Shown here piece after piece: positions 35,721 through 43,777 of a stretch of DNA of 64,000 nt. Position 1 is the first letter of the stretch. Each line of letters opens with the position of its first letter. Position numbers and translations under genes: made by a program. A model generated the notes under the pieces. The model was not told where the DNA came from. It did not search any database and worked only from the letters and a program-made list of their open reading frames with translations. Where the stretch lies: positions 124,001 through 188,000 of the forward strand of contig JAUMYZ010000004.1 in assembly GCA_030528385.1 (NCBI GenBank). Reading direction: 5' to 3'. Source of the stretch: Moraxella sp. Its GTDB lineage: Bacteria; Pseudomonadota; Gammaproteobacteria; Pseudomonadales; Moraxellaceae.

Positions 35721-35796
35721 GGGTGGTTAGCTCAGTTGGTAGAGCATCTGCCTTACAAGCAGAGGGTCAGCGGTTCGAACCCGTTACCACCCACCA
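35721..35796 (+). tRNA. tRNA-Val (anticodon UAC)
   Basis: The 76-base cloverleaf has acceptor GGGTGGT paired with ACCACCC, an anticodon arm with loop CUUACAA (anticodon UAC, valine), a T-arm with GGTTCGAACCC, and an encoded CCA at 35794-35796. A strong promoter lies upstream and tRNA-Asp follows five bases later. Confidence 0.97.
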
Positions 35797-35801
35797 ACCC
35801 A

Positions 35802-35878
35802 GCAGCGGTAGTTCAGTTGGTTAGAATACCGGCCTGTCACGCCGGGGGTCGCGGGTTCGAGCCCCGTCCGCTGCGCCA
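35802..35878 (+). tRNA. tRNA-Asp (anticodon GUC)
   Basis: The 77-base cloverleaf has acceptor GCAGCGG paired with CCGCTGC, anticodon loop containing GUC (aspartate), T-arm with GGGTTCGAGCCC, and an encoded CCA at 35876-35878. It is co-transcribed with tRNA-Val and followed by a terminator. Confidence 0.97.
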
Positions 35879-35904
35879 TTTTTAACTGGTAGTTCCAGTT
35901 TACA

Positions 35905-35937
35905 CCCCAAATCTCCCCTGATTTGGGGATTTTTTTG
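35905..35937 (+). terminator. Terminator of the tRNA operon
   Basis: CCCCAAAT (35905-35912) pairs with ATTTGGGG (35921-35928), followed by a run of T. Confidence 0.9.
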
Positions 35938-35987
35938 TGTATTCTTTATTGCCACTTAGACATCAAGCATGACGCCGTTTTGGTGGG

Positions 35988-36626
35988 TTACAATTCTTGC
36001 AACGGCTTGGACAAACATTCAGGATACTTCGGCACAACGCCCCGATAATACCGATAAATCTTTGGCAAATCCGTCTCAATATCGCCCGTAGGATAAAACG
36101 GCGTCATAAAGCGGATTTCACGGCTGGCATAGTCCATCGCCACAGGAATAATCGGCACGCCTGCCCCCACCGCCAAATAATAAAAACCCGTCCGCCAGCC
36201 ATCTGTATAGCCACGCGTGCCTTCTGGGGCAAGCGCCAAAAACAGCGGTTTGCCCGTCTTAAAGCGGTCAATATTGGCTTGTAGTACCGAGCCTTTTTTG
36301 TCCCTGTCAATGGGCATCACGCCTGCCCAACGCAAAAACTGCGACAGTACAGGCACAAAAAACAGCTCTTTTTTGCCCATGATACGCACGTCCAAATCCA
36401 GCCCCAACACCATCGGAATGGCGTAGAGCCCATCAATATTGGACGTATGCGGCACCGCGATGAGCACCGCTTGGCTGATGTTGGGGATTTGTCCGATGGT
36501 TTTCCAGCCACAACGCCGATAAAACCAGCTTGCCAGCTTTTGACTGATGTTGCCATGCCGACGTGGCACATTGCTCCCAAGCGTATCGGTGGTTAAGGCG
36601 ATGTTGTGATAATGGGAATTGCTCAT
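35988..36626 (-). CDS. 1-acyl-glycerol-3-phosphate acyltransferase-like protein (PlsC family)
   Basis: The 212-residue protein has the glycerolipid acyltransferase motifs H-x4-D in PHTSNIDG, the GVMPIDRDKKG block, and APEGTRGYTDGW, and then VPIIPVAMDYASREI. These proteins acylate lysophosphatidic acid or related lipids at the inner membrane. The form is that of the short, soluble-looking PlsC group, so the substrate may differ from the main PlsC. ATG 36626 is used; an in-frame TTG at 36680 would add 18 residues and is possible. It sits alone between the tRNA operon and parE. A TATAAT on the minus strand (36694-36689) may be its -10. Confidence 0.85.
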   Translation of the reverse strand: MSNSHYHNIALTTDTLGSNVPRRHGNISQKLASWFYRRCGWKTIGQIPNISQAVLIAVPHTSNIDGLYAIPMVLGLDLDVRIMGKKELFFVPVLSQFLRWAGVMPIDRDKKGSVLQANIDRFKTGKPLFLALAPEGTRGYTDGWRTGFYYLAVGAGVPIIPVAMDYASREIRFMTPFYPTGDIETDLPKIYRYYRGVVPKYPECLSKPLQEL

Positions 36627-37036
36627 AAATTGGTCAGCCCTACGCTCATCAACCAAGTCTGTGTACAGATGGTTGGTCAAATTGGCTTATTATAGGGGAT
36701 TTTTGGGACAAATGTACAAAATTATTTGGCGGGTTTGTGCCGTCAATTGAGCTTTGTTTGTAGTGGTTTTTTATTTGGTTTACCAAAATCACGCCTTTAA
36801 TAAAATTGGTACAGGCTGGAGATAATTTTAGTAAAAAATTTTGTCAGCCAAATATTGCCAGCCCCAGCAATCTCAAAAACAATAAAACCCAAACAAAACC
36901 CCAAAACACGCCGATGTTTTTAAGGATGTTTGACGCAATTTATGACAAACTTGGCAAACCCAATCTAAAACCAATTTAACACCAATTAGACCAACCATCA
37001 CCGATTTATCATGACAATCTAATTTGACCGCTCATA
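36627..37036. other. Intergenic region between the acyltransferase gene and parE
   Basis: About 410 AT-rich bases downstream of parE and upstream of the acyltransferase gene on the same strand. No gene, RNA or clear hairpin terminator is seen. Confidence 0.5.
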
Positions 37037-38926
37037 TCAAACAGCAATATCCGCCAAATCGCCCTTATCTTCTAGCCATGCTTTTCTGTCGGACGCACGT
37101 TTCTTGGCAAGCAACATGTCCATCACGCTGGTGGTGGCGTGCAAATCGTCCAAATCCAGCTGCACCAGACGGCGGGTGTCAGGATTCATGGTGGTTTCAC
37201 GCAGTTGTTCGGCGTCCATCTCGCCCAAGCCCTTAAAGCGGGTGATTTGTGGCTTGGCTTTGTTTTTGTGCTTTTTTAAGATGGTACTTAGCTCATCATC
37301 ATCAAGGGCATAATGCACGTCTTTGCCAATGTCAATGCGATACAAGGGCGGCATGGCAACGAACAAATGCCCCGCTTCCACCAAAGCACTAAAATGCTTG
37401 ACAAACAACGCACAAATAAGCGTGGCAATGTGCAGCCCATCGCTGTCCGCGTCCGCCAAAATGCAAATTTTTTCGTAGCGAAGCTCGGACAAATCATCAG
37501 AAGCTGGGTCCACGCCAATGGCGATGGCAATGTCGTGAATTTCTTGGCTGGACAGCACGGTGTCGGGTGAGACTTCCCAAGTGTTTAAAATTTTGCCACG
37601 CAGCGGCAAAATCGCCTGAAAATGGCGGTCGCGGGCTTGTTTGGCAGAGCCGCCTGCACTGTCGCCTTCCACCAAAAACAATTCCGCTCCGTCTTTTAGC
37701 TCGCCTTTACAATCGGCGAGTTTACCTGGCAGGGCAGGCCCTTGGGTGATTTTTTTGCGGGCGACTTTTTGGGCGGATTTTAGGCGTTTGCCCGCCTTGG
37801 TGATGGCAAGCTCGGCGATGGTTTTGGCGGTGTCTGGGTGGGCGTTGAGCCACAGGCTAAATGCGTCTTTGGCAAGCGACTGCACCAAGGGGGCGGCTTC
37901 TCGGCTGGACAGACGCTCTTTGGTTTGTCCGCTAAATTGTGGCTCGACAAATTTGACAGACAATACAAAGCACACACCGTCCCACACGTCATCGGCGGTC
38001 AGGCGGACACTGCGGGGCAGTAAGTTATGAATTTCGCAAAACTCACGCAAGGCATCGGTAATGCCCGTACGCAGTCCATTGACGTGCGTGCCCCCTTGGG
38101 CGGTGGGAATCAAATTGACATAACTTTCGGTGATGGGCGTACCAGCGTCAGGCAGCCACGCAATGGCAAAGCTCGCTGTGCCCCGCTCGCCTATCTGTGG
38201 CTCGGCACTAAAATAAAACGGCACGTCGGGCACAACCGCCATATCACCCAGCTCATCGGATAAATACTGCACCAAGCCATCGGCATATTGCCAGCTTTGG
38301 CTGTCGGACGGCTCAATCTCACTGATAAAGTCAATTTTTAGCCCTGCTGACAGCACCGCTTTGGCTTTTAGGCTGTGTTTTAGGGCTTTGATGGCAAATT
38401 TGAGGTTGTCAAAATATTTGCCATCTGCCCAAAACTGCACGCGTGTGCCACGTTTTTTCTTATTGGGGCTTGGGGTTTGGACAAGGGGCGTGGTCGGTAC
38501 GCCCTGCTCAAAGGTCATGTCAAATTGACTGCCATCACGCCACACGACCACTTCCACCCGCTTGGACAAGGCATTGACCACGCTGATACCCACGCCGTGC
38601 AAACCGCCACTGATGGCGTAGTTGTCGGTGCTAAATTTACCGCCAGCGTGCAGACGGGTTAAAATCAGCTCCACACCCGACTGCCCAAATTCAGGGTGAA
38701 TGTCGGTGGGCATACCGCGTCCATCGTCTAGCACGCTCAAAGAACCATCATCATGCAAGGTAACGACGATGTGTTTGGCGTGCCCTGCCAAAGCTTCGTC
38801 CACCGAGTTGTCTATCACTTCTGATGCCAGATGGTTGGGGCGGGTGGTGTCGGTGTACATTCCAGGGCGACGGCGGACAGGTTCTAGTCCTTCTAGGACT
38901 TCTAGGTTTTGGCTGGTGTAGGTCAT
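37037..38926 (-). CDS. parE: DNA topoisomerase IV subunit B
   Basis: ParE is the ATPase subunit of topoisomerase IV. The 629-residue protein has LEVLEGLEPVRRRPGMY at the start, the GHKL ATPase motifs (EVIDNSVDEALAG, DDGRGMP, GGLHGVGISVVNALS), the transducer, and the Toprim domain (LFLVEGDSAGGSAKQARDR, LPLRGKILNTWE, DADSDGLHIATL). The length is typical for ParE and too short for GyrB of this group. It is probably monocistronic. An accessory restriction-modification island begins about 300 bases upstream of its start. Confidence 0.96.
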   Translation of the reverse strand: MTYTSQNLEVLEGLEPVRRRPGMYTDTTRPNHLASEVIDNSVDEALAGHAKHIVVTLHDDGSLSVLDDGRGMPTDIHPEFGQSGVELILTRLHAGGKFSTDNYAISGGLHGVGISVVNALSKRVEVVVWRDGSQFDMTFEQGVPTTPLVQTPSPNKKKRGTRVQFWADGKYFDNLKFAIKALKHSLKAKAVLSAGLKIDFISEIEPSDSQSWQYADGLVQYLSDELGDMAVVPDVPFYFSAEPQIGERGTASFAIAWLPDAGTPITESYVNLIPTAQGGTHVNGLRTGITDALREFCEIHNLLPRSVRLTADDVWDGVCFVLSVKFVEPQFSGQTKERLSSREAAPLVQSLAKDAFSLWLNAHPDTAKTIAELAITKAGKRLKSAQKVARKKITQGPALPGKLADCKGELKDGAELFLVEGDSAGGSAKQARDRHFQAILPLRGKILNTWEVSPDTVLSSQEIHDIAIAIGVDPASDDLSELRYEKICILADADSDGLHIATLICALFVKHFSALVEAGHLFVAMPPLYRIDIGKDVHYALDDDELSTILKKHKNKAKPQITRFKGLGEMDAEQLRETTMNPDTRRLVQLDLDDLHATTSVMDMLLAKKRASDRKAWLEDKGDLADIAV

Positions 38927-39223
38927 GTTGGCTAAACAGATAATAAAAGTTTGTATTTTACCGCAACTGTGGTGTATCGCAAATAACTATTGCAAAATGA
39001 ACTTGCGATGCTAAGAGAAATATATTAAACGAACTTATAAAGCACCACAAAAAGCCGTTCACCTTCAAACTTACCCTTGGGTTTTCGCTTTTCGTTATGG
39101 TTCAACAAGGCTCACCACGAACAAAAAGCACGCTAATTTTGTGTTTCTTTTGGTATATTTATAAAAGTTGCGGGGTGTTATCCGCATTTAAACAGTCAAA
39201 ACACGCCCCACAACAGCCATTGA

Positions 39224-40168
39224 TTAGTGCAAACTAGAAATAGAACGCATGACCAAATCAATGTCTTTGTTTTCAAGTTCTTGAATGATGTGCAGGTAGG
39301 TTTTTTGGGTGGTGGTCATACTGGCATGCCCCAACCGTCTTGCCACGCTGGCAATGGAGACACCTGCAAACAGCAATAAAGATGCGTGCGTATGTCTTAG
39401 CCCATGAATGGAAATGGCAGGCAAGCCAGCATTGTGGCAATGGCGAAGCAGCACGTCATTGACAGTGGAATTAAAAACCTTGCTTTTGATAAAAATCGGC
39501 TCATTTTTTGGCAAATCTTTGGTCAGCTCAGCAAACTGAATAATGCTCTGCCAGTCTAGTTGCACCTTACGCACGGACGACTGATTTTTGGTGGGTAAAA
39601 ATCCACCATTTTCTTTATAGTTCCATGTTTTATTGATGGACAGCAGTTGCCTTGAAAAATCAAAATCTTCTGGCGTTAACGCTAGGGCTTCTGAAAAACG
39701 TAAGCCCGTTTTGGCAACCAATAAAATAAACCAATCCCAGCTAATGGGCGGTGTCAAATCCAGCTGGCTAATCAACCTGTGTAGCTCAAATTGATTAAGA
39801 TATTTGTGGCGTTTTTGGCGTGGGGTTTTGCCTTTGATGATGGCTTTTCGGGTGGGGTCTTTGGCGATTAAGCCTTCGTCCACAGCGTCCAAAATCGCCC
39901 CTTTAAGCTGATGATGAAAATCCATCGTGGTTTGGCGTTCGTGGGTGATGGCGTAGTCGTTGAGCAATTTTTGGTAATTGATACGACTCATTTGAGCCAA
40001 TGTCAATGTGGGGGCGAGCTTTTTGACCCAAGTCAGTGTCATGTGGTATTTGGCTAGGGTAACTTTACGCACCGCCCCTTCTTTGTAGATGTGTATCCAG
40101 CGTTCATAATAGCGATAAAACAGCTCATTATCTGGGCTTTGGGTGGGTTGGTAGGTAGGGTTGTTCAT
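39224..40168 (-). CDS. Tyrosine recombinase/integrase next to the type I R-M locus
   Basis: The 314-residue protein has an N-terminal SAM-like core-binding domain (about 15-105) and a C-terminal catalytic domain with the tyrosine-recombinase tetrad: Arg in KTGLRFSEALAL, H-x-x-R in HGLRHTHAS, His in RRLGHASMTTTQ, and the nucleophile Tyr in KTYLH. AAAGGAAAATCC precedes the ATG. It lies 18 bases downstream of a truncated hsdS fragment in the same direction. Recombinases beside type I R-M genes are known to rearrange hsdS in other bacteria; that role here is an inference. It could instead be a remnant of the element that brought the island. Confidence 0.9.
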   Translation of the reverse strand: MNNPTYQPTQSPDNELFYRYYERWIHIYKEGAVRKVTLAKYHMTLTWVKKLAPTLTLAQMSRINYQKLLNDYAITHERQTTMDFHHQLKGAILDAVDEGLIAKDPTRKAIIKGKTPRQKRHKYLNQFELHRLISQLDLTPPISWDWFILLVAKTGLRFSEALALTPEDFDFSRQLLSINKTWNYKENGGFLPTKNQSSVRKVQLDWQSIIQFAELTKDLPKNEPIFIKSKVFNSTVNDVLLRHCHNAGLPAISIHGLRHTHASLLLFAGVSIASVARRLGHASMTTTQKTYLHIIQELENKDIDLVMRSISSLH

Positions 40169-40186
40169 GGATTTTCCTTTAAAAAA

Positions 40187-40744
40187 TTAAAAACTTAAGT
40201 TGTTCATAATGAACGATTTATTTTGACCCAACTTTTTAGTTTGTCTAGGAAAAATAAAATGATGGACTAACTTACGCTGATGAAGGGTAATGAGCCCATC
40301 TACTTGGCGGAAAAAATGACCGATGGTGGTTTGTTCGGCTAGGGTTGGGATTGGAACATAAAAAATATCTGTAAAGTTTTTAACAACATGGGGAATATTT
40401 GGCGTTCTGTATTTTCTAAAAATATCATCTTCACTGGCAGACAAATATTGATAAACAAACTGTGAAGATATTTCACTTTTTACAGTGTAAGCTTTTAAAG
40501 TAGAGCCTAGTACTCCTGTAAAACCAATATAAACTTTTCCAGCATTAGAGCCGTCCCATATAATTAAAATATCATCAATATCAACATCTTTTGTGCCATC
40601 AGATAAAAATATTTTTTCGCCATTTAATCTTGAAGTGTCTAAATACTCTACATTACCAATGGATAATTTTTCAAATTGTGCCTTTCCCTTTGTTTGCTTT
40701 TTTAATAAATCCCCCAACTTACACTGTTCCCAAGCGTCAGTCTT
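40187..40744 (-). pseudogene. Truncated, probably silent hsdS recognition-domain cassette
   Basis: The frame encodes one HsdS target-recognition domain. It opens just after an in-frame stop (40747-40745) with T-D-A-W-E-Q-C-K-L-G-D-L-L, identical to the start of the second half of the two full hsdS genes; 35 bases (40707-40741) match them exactly. Its end reads EQTTIGHFFRQVDGLITLHQRK, a mosaic of the middle helix (18 shared bases, 40320-40337) and the C-terminal helix (46 of 48 bases shared, 40267-40314), and then runs into unrelated sequence. There is no ATG or ribosome site, and a strong terminator lies upstream. It is best read as a donor cassette or relic. Confidence 0.8.
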
Positions 40745-40795
40745 CTAAATCTATCTTATTGAATTATTTATGGTTTATTTTTTATAAAAAAAAAT

Positions 40796-40828
40796 AAAAA
40801 GCAATGCCCATGGTGAGCATTGCTTTTT
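40796..40828 (-). terminator. Terminator of the type I R-M operon (after hsdM)
   Basis: AAAAAGCAATGC (40796-40807) pairs perfectly with GCATTGCTTTTT (40817-40828); T-runs on both strands. It separates hsdM from the silent cassette and recombinase. Confidence 0.92.
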
Positions 40829-40847
40829 GGTAGTTTTGGTGGTTATT

Positions 40848-42461
40848 TTACATCTGCACGCCCAACAGCTTTAACTGCTTGGCAATTTCAGTTTCTAACT
40901 GGGCAATTTCAGCTTTATCTTTGGCGATTAGGGCATTGATTTCATCTAAGTCAATTGGTGCTTCTTCTTCAAAGGTATCTACATAACGTGGAATGTTTAA
41001 ATTGTAGTCATTAGCAATGATTTCTTCATGGCTGGCGACATATGCATATTTATCCACATTTTGACGGTTTTTGTAGGTCTCAACAATCTTGGTGACGTGT
41101 TCGTCAGTTAGGCGGTTTTGATTTTTTCCTTTTTCAAACTCACCTGACGCATCAATAAACAACACATCACGAGTTTTGCGATTTTTCTTAAATACCAAAA
41201 TTGTGGTGGGAATGCTCGTACCATAGAACAAGTTAGCAGGCAAACCAATCACCGCATCAAGATAGTTACCTTGGGCTGTTACTTTATCATCGCCGATGAT
41301 AGCTTTGCGGATTTTGCCTTCGGCAGCACCACGAAATAACACACCATGTGGTAACACAATCGCCATGGTGCCATTATCGCTTAGATGGTATAAGCTATGC
41401 AAAATAAATGCGTAATCTGCCTTAGAAGCAGGTGCTAATGCCCCAAATGGTGAAAAGCGTGGGTCTTTTAACTTGCGTTCGTGATTGTCCCAGTTGGCAG
41501 AATAGGGCGGATTGGCAACCACTGCATCAAAGCTACATAAAGGCTTGTCCACACCATCTATGTCCACGCCATCAGGCCAATCGCTGTCTAGGGTATCGGC
41601 ATTGCGTAGGGTCATGTTTTGGTAGGAAACACCATGCATCATCAGGTTCATGCGGGCTAGGTTATATGTGGTGGTGTTCAACTCTTGCCCATAATATTTG
41701 ATGGCTTGGTTGTTTGTTAGCTCATTACCAACGGTCAAAAGTAGCGACCCTGAACCCATAGTAGGGTCATAAATCATAAAAAATTCATCGGTTTTTTTAT
41801 CGGTATTGACCGTAACCAACTTTGCCAAAACCTTAGAGACTTGATGGGGGGTATAAAATTCACCACCTTTTTTGCCTGCTGATGCGGCAAATTGTCCAAT
41901 CAAATATTCATAAATCTCACCCAAAATATCTTTGCCGTTATCATCTTTATAATCAATGCTATCCACCAGTTTGACGATACCACCCAATGATTTGGCTCGC
42001 TCATTGGTGCTTGCTCCAAGGCGTGAATTGCCCAAATTGATGTCGTTAAACACGCCACGAAAATCCGCTTCGGCACTGGCATTGATGGACGCATTTTTAT
42101 TAAAATTATCAAATAAATCTTGATAATCGCTTGGCACAACTTCGGCGTTATGAATACGATTGACAAGGCTATCCCAAGTATCTTGTGGGGCGATGGCATA
42201 GCCCAATGATTTGGCGATTTCTTCTAAATAATCGTTTAGCTCATCGCCTGTCGCTTCGGCATGATAAGCGTCATTTATGCTTTGACCTTCTGCAACAGTG
42301 ATGATGTCATTATCTAGCAAATATTGCTCTTGGTGCTTAGATAGGTAGCGATAAAACATAAACGCTAAAATATAATCTTTATATTCCGATGCGTCCATCG
42401 TGCCACGCAACTCATTTGCCATTGCCCATAGTTTGGCGGTGGTGTCTTGAATTTTACTCAT
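40848..42461 (-). CDS. hsdM: Type I restriction-modification DNA methyltransferase subunit
   Basis: HsdM is the N6-adenine methyltransferase subunit; two HsdM with one HsdS form the modification enzyme. The 537-residue protein has an N-terminal helical HsdM domain (AKLWAMANELRGTMDASEYKD), the SAM-binding motif DPTMGSGSLLLTVG near residue 235, and catalytic NPPY near residue 317, plus the GGEFYTPHQVSKVLAKLV block preceding it. GGAG precedes ATG 42461. It is the last gene of the operon, 54 bases after an hsdS gene and followed by a terminator. GC content in this block is lower than in flanking housekeeping genes, consistent with transfer. Confidence 0.96.
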   Translation of the reverse strand: MSKIQDTTAKLWAMANELRGTMDASEYKDYILAFMFYRYLSKHQEQYLLDNDIITVAEGQSINDAYHAEATGDELNDYLEEIAKSLGYAIAPQDTWDSLVNRIHNAEVVPSDYQDLFDNFNKNASINASAEADFRGVFNDINLGNSRLGASTNERAKSLGGIVKLVDSIDYKDDNGKDILGEIYEYLIGQFAASAGKKGGEFYTPHQVSKVLAKLVTVNTDKKTDEFFMIYDPTMGSGSLLLTVGNELTNNQAIKYYGQELNTTTYNLARMNLMMHGVSYQNMTLRNADTLDSDWPDGVDIDGVDKPLCSFDAVVANPPYSANWDNHERKLKDPRFSPFGALAPASKADYAFILHSLYHLSDNGTMAIVLPHGVLFRGAAEGKIRKAIIGDDKVTAQGNYLDAVIGLPANLFYGTSIPTTILVFKKNRKTRDVLFIDASGEFEKGKNQNRLTDEHVTKIVETYKNRQNVDKYAYVASHEEIIANDYNLNIPRYVDTFEEEAPIDLDEINALIAKDKAEIAQLETEIAKQLKLLGVQM

Positions 42462-42515
42462 AAAAAACTCCGATTGTTAAAAAATTGCTAAAAAGTCATG
42501 GTTAAAAGTTAAAAA

Positions 42516-43766
42516 TCACACAAACATCTGTTGCAACAACGCCTTTTTAAGCGTTTTTAAATGCGCTAACTTACGCTGATGAAGGGTAATAAGCTCATCT
42601 ACTTGGCGGAAAAGCTGAATAATTTTTCTTTGCTCATCATCATTCGGCATAAAAATTTGAATTGTTAAAAAATCTTTTTCTGGAATTTTCCATTGACCAT
42701 AAACAACACCTTGGCGAAAGCGTACCATATTATAGATAAAGTCTTTGCGTGTAGATAAAATTCCTATAAACTGGCTTTCTAACTCTTTTTTTGAACGAAA
42801 AATGCTATACACAGGAGAAATAACGGCTTTTCCTGTTCTGTTGAAGCCAATAGACCCTGTTTCTAGATTATTGGAACTATAAATAAAATCCCCCAAACAA
42901 GTCATTTTGTATTTTTTGGTATTATCCTTTACCAAAAAACTTCGGTCATAACGTTCGCTTTTTGGTGTAACACCAACCCCTTGAACAAATGACATAAGTG
43001 GATATTCTTCACTTTCTTCAATTTGTGTGTTTCTCTCAACTAACAAATCCCCCAACTTACACTGTTCCCAAGCGTCAGTAAATTGGGGAAAACGAATTTG
43101 TGGCACGGTTTCACCCTGAGCAGGGAACATTTTTTGTAACAACCCTTTTTTTAGGGTTTTAACCTTATCTAATTGACCTTGATGTAAGGCAATGAATTTA
43201 TCAATCTGACGGAAAAAATTGCCGATGGTGGTTTGTTCGCTTGGATTGGTTGGGATATTGGTTTTAAATTTTAAAAGATTGGTTGGGCTAATTGCGACAA
43301 CTTTTGTGCCTGTTCCTACAAATCTGCCATATCGCTTAAATGTTTGTGTGTTTAGTAAATAATATAAAAACAGATGGTCTGTTTTAATTGGTCTGATTGC
43401 AATGGTGTGAAGTCCTGCAACCAAATTATTTTTTGAAAAACAATCAATGACACAACAAGCCCCAACACCTTCATAATCTTCCGAAGCGTCTGCAAGCACC
43501 AAATCACCGTGTTTTAATAATTCAAAATTTCCCGTCTGAATGTCTGGCAAAATTTCATCTGAATGAATAATGTTGGCTACACCACGATGAATGTCGCCAT
43601 AATGAATGTATTTAAATCCTGTAAATTCTTCCGTTTCAACATTGCGGGACAAAGAGTAAGATTTAACCTTTTCCACCACTTCCCCCAACTTCCGACATTC
43701 CCAATCTCCTGTAAATTCAGGGAAACGCAGTTTTGGGGTGTTTGTTGTTTTGCTTGTGCTTTTCAT
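42516..43766 (-). CDS. hsdS: Type I R-M specificity subunit, copy A (between hsdR and hsdM)
   Basis: HsdS sets the recognition sequence through two target-recognition domains, each followed by a conserved helix. In this 416-residue protein the first domain (about 20-180) is unique; a central helix (EQTTIGNFFRQIDKFIALHQ) and all residues beyond it, including the second recognition domain and the C-terminal helix (RQVDELITLHQRKLAHLKTL), are identical to copy B near 47-48 kb. Each half opens with a similar W-E-x-x-K-L-G-(D/E) phrase. AGGAAAG precedes ATG 43766; hsdR ends 11 bases upstream. The two hsdS genes should specify bipartite sites sharing one half-site. Confidence 0.95.
   Translation of the reverse strand: MKSTSKTTNTPKLRFPEFTGDWECRKLGEVVEKVKSYSLSRNVETEEFTGFKYIHYGDIHRGVANIIHSDEILPDIQTGNFELLKHGDLVLADASEDYEGVGACCVIDCFSKNNLVAGLHTIAIRPIKTDHLFLYYLLNTQTFKRYGRFVGTGTKVVAISPTNLLKFKTNIPTNPSEQTTIGNFFRQIDKFIALHQGQLDKVKTLKKGLLQKMFPAQGETVPQIRFPQFTDAWEQCKLGDLLVERNTQIEESEEYPLMSFVQGVGVTPKSERYDRSFLVKDNTKKYKMTCLGDFIYSSNNLETGSIGFNRTGKAVISPVYSIFRSKKELESQFIGILSTRKDFIYNMVRFRQGVVYGQWKIPEKDFLTIQIFMPNDDEQRKIIQLFRQVDELITLHQRKLAHLKTLKKALLQQMFV
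42518..43238 (-). repeat. 721-bp direct repeat, copy 1 (3' part of hsdS copy A)
   Basis: The block is base-for-base identical, by line-by-line comparison, with 47068-47788 (constant offset 4550). It covers the central helix, second recognition domain and C-terminus of hsdS and runs two bases short of the gene's end. Identity stops abruptly at both edges. Confidence 0.95.
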
Positions 43767-43777
43767 GTTCTTTCCTA

